DNA from: Flavobacteriales bacterium
GTDB lineage: Bacteria; Bacteroidota; Bacteroidia; Flavobacteriales_C; GCA-002722245
Direction: 5' to 3'
Assembly: GCA_023251095.1 (NCBI GenBank)
Contig: JAHEZL010000011.1
Coordinates: 1 to 64,000, forward strand
DNA length: 64,000 bases
Shown here: positions 61,045 to 64,000 of the stretch, one piece after another
Layout of the letters: every line of letters starts with the position of its first letter
How positions within the stretch are numbered: position 1 is the stretch's first letter
Translations under genes and position numbers: made by a program
The notes under the pieces: generated by a model
Told to the model about the DNA's origin: nothing
The model's input: the letters and a program-made list of their open reading frames with translations, nothing else
The model's database searches: none

Positions 61045-61075
61045 GTGCTATTTTTATTTTATTATTTGATGAAGA

Positions 61076-61105
61076 CAAAAGTAATTATGATTTTGTAATT
61101 TCCAA
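61076..61105 (-). promoter_or_regulatory. Consensus promoter of the rtcB leader RNA
   Basis: On the minus strand TTG (61105-61103, within TTTGG), 19 nt, then TACTTTTG (61083-61076). This fits the Bacteroidota TTG-N19-TAnnTTTG consensus in every fixed position. It drives transcription toward rtcB and away from the OmpA-like gene. Confidence 0.72.
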
Positions 61106-61212
61106 ATATTTTGAAATTTTATTTTGTTATTTAGAATAAATCAAGATAATGGAGAGCCGAATAATTTTAAGTAATATCATGATTATCTTTAGTCCAACTA
61201 AATAAAATTGCA

Positions 61213-61698
61213 ATGAACAAAATTTTTATTCTTTTCATTATTGGCTTATTTTCTTTCATCTGGAGTTGCAGCAGTTCAAAAAGTAATTTCTCATTAAATG
61301 ACAAGTCGGTTAAAACAAATGCCACATATATTGTTCCTTTTCGATTTTACAATTTAAGCGCACAAATCGAAGAGGTATTTGAAAAGAATAAAGCTGAAGT
61401 GGATTCCATCATTTCATTTATCAACAAGCACCCAAAATATATTTTTGAAATCGGGGTATATACCGACTACAGAGGAGCCGATGCATTAAATTTAAAAGTC
61501 AGTGAAAAACAAGCAATATGCTTTGCCCATTACTTAATAACAAAAGGAGTAAATACCGCTCAGTTAAAAATAAAAGGATATGGTGAGACGAACTTAATTA
61601 ACGACGAAACAAAAATCAATAGCCTTCAAAGCGAAGAAGAAAAAACGAATGCCCATCTTGAAAATGGAAGAATAATCATTAAAGTCTTGAAAAAATAA
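61213..61698 (+). CDS. OmpA-like peptidoglycan-binding lipoprotein
   Basis: This is a 161-residue predicted lipoprotein (lipobox LFSFIWSC). The mature part is a single OmpA C-terminal-like domain: IISFINKHPKYIFEIGVYTDYRGADALNLKVSEKQAICFAHYLITKGVNTAQLKIKGYGET in outline, with YTDYRG replacing the usual HTDxxG and GYGE present. The late NAHLENGRIIIKVLK corresponds to the family's NRRxE-like end. It would tether the outer membrane to peptidoglycan. A TATCTTTA element lies at 61184-61191. Confidence 0.85.
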   Translation: MNKIFILFIIGLFSFIWSCSSSKSNFSLNDKSVKTNATYIVPFRFYNLSAQIEEVFEKNKAEVDSIISFINKHPKYIFEIGVYTDYRGADALNLKVSEKQAICFAHYLITKGVNTAQLKIKGYGETNLINDETKINSLQSEEEKTNAHLENGRIIIKVLKK

Positions 61699-61706
61699 AA
61701 CAAGAT

Positions 61707-61916
61707 ATGAAACCCGGAATATACAAACACTACAAAGGCAACAACTACAAAGTAATTGACAGTGCCACCCACTCCGAAACACTGGAAGAATATGTGGTTT
61801 ACCAACCTTTATATGGCGAAGGAAAACTATGGATCCGTCCGGCGGCAATGTTCAATGAAGAAGTTTTGGTGGATGGGAAAATGGTGAAGAGATTTGAGTG
61901 GGTAAAAGAAATCTGA
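61707..61916 (+). CDS. DUF1653 small protein
   Basis: This is a 69-residue soluble protein matching the short DUF1653 pattern: MKPGIYKHYKGNNYKVIDSA at the start, YVVYQPLYGEGKLWIRPAAMF in the middle and RFEWVKEI at the end. Its function is unknown in all organisms as far as I know. It starts 8 nt after the OmpA-like stop and is probably co-transcribed with it. Confidence 0.88.
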   Translation: MKPGIYKHYKGNNYKVIDSATHSETLEEYVVYQPLYGEGKLWIRPAAMFNEEVLVDGKMVKRFEWVKEI

Positions 61917-61987
61917 TAATTTATTCCAACTTTTCTCGTTATTGTGATCTTTATTAGAGAAATTTAATGCCAATCAACGCCGAAACT

Positions 61988-64000
61988 ATGTACAAAAAAA
62001 TAATACTTTCCATACTGCTGGGTCTATTGGGAGCAGCTATTTTCGCCTTCAACTTTGAATCCACTTTATTGGATTATGAATTTGAACCTGTAAAACAGGA
62101 AAAATTATATGAAAAGGAATGGAAGTCGATAGCAGCAAAAATCGATTCCGGCTTGCCAAAATCGGCATTAAAAATTGTAGATGTCATTTTAAGCAAAAGC
62201 ATCAAAGAGCAACAACATGCCCAAATTATAAAGGCTCTGGATTTAAAGCTCACGCTGACCAAACAAACGCTGGATGGAAATCATTATGATTACGCCTTAA
62301 AATATCTTCAAAAACTGGACTCTTCTTTGGTTTTTCCTTCCAAAGATTTTGCGCAGTTAATGCTCACCAATCTGCTTGCCGAATATTACAACAACAATTC
62401 CTGGAGAATGAGCAGAAACACCAATGCAGGAGAAGTAAGCAGCGATTACAAAGAATGGAACCGACAAAATTTTGTGGACACGATCGTTGCTTTGCATTTA
62501 AAAATTCTGAAAAACGAAAGCCAACTACAGCACTTAAGTGCTAACAGCTTGGATTCTATTGAAAAATCCATGCTTCACGCCAATCCTTCCCTCTTTGATA
62601 TTGTAGTACGAAAAATGCTGACGACACAAGAAAAACTAAAAAACAACAGTCCTGCTTCATCTTATGATTTGTCGGCGGAAAATCTCCGCATCCTCTTCAG
62701 CAGCGATGCATCCTTCATTAACATCGCCCTGCCCGAAGATGCCGAAAAAAATTATTTCGACTTATACCTGTATCAAAAATTAGAGAAATTTCATTCCGAT
62801 AAAAAACCACAATCGGCTTATGTTAATGTCATGCTTTTGCGAATGGAATATGTCAACACCCACTTTGAAATTGAAAATAAAAAAGCGATTTATCTGGATG
62901 AATTAACTTACATAAGTTATGCTTATCAAAATAATTATTTTCTGGATGAAGTATTTATCAAAATCGCTAAACAATACATAGAAGCAGGCAATACAGAAAA
63001 ACATTCTTCCAACTATATCTATGCACTAAGCAATTTAAAAACAGCGCAAGAAGAAGCCGACAAGCATAAAAAATACACCATAGCCAACATTGAAATCTCT
63101 CACTTAAGAGAAAGAATTCTTGCTCCTTATGTTTCATTGATCTGCGAAAAAACTGTTCTTCCCAACAAAAATTTCCTTGCTAAAGTTTCTTTTAAAAATC
63201 TTCAGAATTCAGCAAAAGAACATTTCATGTATGTGAAAATTTACAAGCACGACATTCATTCTTTGAAAAAATACAGCAAAGTACAAGACACCGGAATCGA
63301 CACGGCCTGGTTTAAAAAATGTACTACTCAAAAAATAAAACTCTTCAATAAACACGATTACAATGAATACTCTACTTTCATTGAATTGCCTGCATTAGCT
63401 AGCGGATACTACTCGGTTTTTTACAGCAGCGATGAAAATTTCAGTAAAGAATACAAAGAAAACAGAGTGGGGCATTCTTTCATTGGAGTTAATTCTATTG
63501 CAGCTTCCATCGCACAAACAGGAAATGGAAAAGTGGAAATAAAAATTAAAAACAGTGAAACCGGACTTCCCTTAGCCAACGCTAAAATCAACACGTATTA
63601 CTTTCGGGAATACAGCAATCAGGAAAAAATTAAAAACTCTTACGTCAGCGATTCAGCAGGCATTATCAGCGTGCAGGCCACAGACTACTACAACTTTGCA
63701 TTTACGGCGGAAGCCAATGGCGAAAAGGTTTTCTTTCTGGATTATTTTTCTTTTTATGATCAGAACAATACAGAATATACGATCAATAAAATATTTACCG
63801 ACAGAGCCATTTACCGTCCGGGACAAAAAGTATTTTATAAAGTAATTTCCACATCACAGAGCCAGCAGCCCTTTTCAAACAAACCAACTGTTTCATTGCA
63901 ACACAAAAGCATTCGTATTATACTAAACGATGCCAATTATCAAAAAGTAACAGATACTGTTTTAAGCACCAATGAATTTGGTTCCTGCTCGGGAAGCTTT
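61988..64000 (+). CDS. Alpha-2-macroglobulin-like protein (C-terminus beyond window)
   Basis: This is the first 671 codons of a large exported protein starting MYKKIILSILLGLLGAAIFAF. A helical region of ~400 residues is followed by beta-sandwich segments. At ~600, IFTDRAIYRPGQKVFYKVI is the MG2/MG3-type signature of bacterial alpha-2-macroglobulins, with ETGLPLANAKINTYYF just before it. The bait region and any thioester (CxEQ) would lie to the right of the window. Such proteins are thought to trap proteases in the periplasm; Bacteroidota homologues of this long-N-terminal kind are poorly characterised. Confidence 0.8.
   Translation, partial: MYKKIILSILLGLLGAAIFAFNFESTLLDYEFEPVKQEKLYEKEWKSIAAKIDSGLPKSALKIVDVILSKSIKEQQHAQIIKALDLKLTLTKQTLDGNHYDYALKYLQKLDSSLVFPSKDFAQLMLTNLLAEYYNNNSWRMSRNTNAGEVSSDYKEWNRQNFVDTIVALHLKILKNESQLQHLSANSLDSIEKSMLHANPSLFDIVVRKMLTTQEKLKNNSPASSYDLSAENLRILFSSDASFINIALPEDAEKNYFDLYLYQKLEKFHSDKKPQSAYVNVMLLRMEYVNTHFEIENKKAIYLDELTYISYAYQNNYFLDEVFIKIAKQYIEAGNTEKHSSNYIYALSNLKTAQEEADKHKKYTIANIEISHLRERILAPYVSLICEKTVLPNKNFLAKVSFKNLQNSAKEHFMYVKIYKHDIHSLKKYSKVQDTGIDTAWFKKCTTQKIKLFNKHDYNEYSTFIELPALASGYYSVFYSSDENFSKEYKENRVGHSFIGVNSIAASIAQTGNGKVEIKIKNSETGLPLANAKINTYYFREYSNQEKIKNSYVSDSAGIISVQATDYYNFAFTAEANGEKVFFLDYFSFYDQNNTEYTINKIFTDRAIYRPGQKVFYKVISTSQSQQPFSNKPTVSLQHKSIRIILNDANYQKVTDTVLSTNEFGSCSGSF

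Larger units (their letters stand above)
60942..61070 (-). ncRNA. Candidate leader RNA/attenuator or small RNA upstream of rtcB
   Basis: A predicted transcript of about 125-130 nt runs from the promoter at 61076-61105 to the terminator at 60942-60973. It has three hairpins in a row: GGAG-TTAG-CTCC (60993-61004), TCAAGAA/TTCTTGA (60972-60988) and the terminator. UUGGUCGG (61014-61007) can pair with CCGAUCAG (60969-60962) in the terminator's 5' arm (8 bp, two G-U), giving a possible antiterminator. This fills most of the 364-bp gap from 60849 to 61212. It could regulate rtcB or be a free sRNA. It does not resemble the SRP RNA or any riboswitch I know. Confidence 0.55.

Noticed and set aside
61207-61212. 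Rightward gene or tRNA in the 364-bp gap 60849-61212
   Set aside because: No cloverleaf, CCA end or rightward frame was found; the structures all read leftward toward rtcB.

Overview
The window is AT-rich chromosomal DNA from a member of the Bacteroidota. The evidence is type IX secretion (T9SS) C-terminal sorting domains of both kinds, a gliding-motility-associated C-terminal domain, a TonB receptor with imelysin and DUF4856 partners, DUF4476, DUF4369 and DUF1653 proteins, TAnnTTTG-type (sigma-ABfr) promoters, and almost no Shine-Dalgarno sequences. The exact order cannot be fixed from the sequence. No rRNA, tRNA, CRISPR array, transposase or prophage gene was seen. Gene density is high and most genes are core housekeeping genes or surface proteins.

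Layout. 1-7.3 kb: typA/bipA (cut by the left edge), an RhlE-type DEAD-box helicase, a divergent arginase-family/arginine-decarboxylase pair, a DUF4369 lipoprotein and rlmF. 7.4-20.5 kb: a small HTH regulator, a T9SS-exported YCF48/BNR-type protein, a second DEAD-box helicase, an unknown protein, an ARPP-1-like lipoprotein, truA with a lipoprotein, a DMT transporter, a T9SS-exported metallopeptidase, a large type-B-sorted surface protein and a DUF4476 protein. 20.7-34.6 kb: an unknown helical protein, the leucine genes leuA-leuC-leuD plus leuB (an antisense lipoprotein gene separates leuD from leuB), a predicted aminopeptidase, an AddA-like helicase-nuclease, two paralogous lipoproteins and trxB. 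34.8-39.7 kb: a leftward operon for a 44-residue Cys/Lys-rich peptide, a DUF4856 lipoprotein, an imelysin-like lipoprotein and a TonB-dependent receptor, probably for metal uptake. 39.8-57.7 kb: a fatty acid hydroxylase, a 1695-residue type-B-sorted protein with a possible lysozyme-like head, a GT22-like mannosyltransferase, a Uup-like ABC-F ATPase, a metallophosphoesterase, an M74-like murein peptidase, a rhomboid protease and TamB. 57.7-61.1 kb: the leftward operon rtcB-prfH-orf77-orf234. 61.2-64 kb: an OmpA-like lipoprotein, a DUF1653 protein and an alpha-2-macroglobulin-like protein cut by the right edge.

The most interesting locus is rtcB-prfH. RtcB2 and PrfH are known elsewhere to act together: PrfH releases the peptide from ribosomes whose 16S decoding-centre RNA has been cut, and RtcB religates the RNA. 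Here the pair is followed by two small uncharacterised genes, one encoding a very basic 234-residue protein. It is preceded by a 364-bp gap holding a well-formed promoter (TTG-N19-TACTTTTG), a possible 15-codon leader ORF, three hairpins and an intrinsic terminator. The leader ORF can pair with the terminator's 5' arm. This looks like a translation-sensing attenuator for a ribosome-repair operon, or alternatively a free small RNA. I know of no description of either, but could not search.

Three families of dispersed intergenic repeat are present: a ~130-bp element with 38-bp inverted arms (two copies), a ~165-bp element (two copies in opposite orientation) and short AGACGCAAAA palindromes (two sites, one inside the rtcB-prfH operon). 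Several genes have a -7-like element only 3-5 nt before the start codon, which suggests leaderless transcripts.
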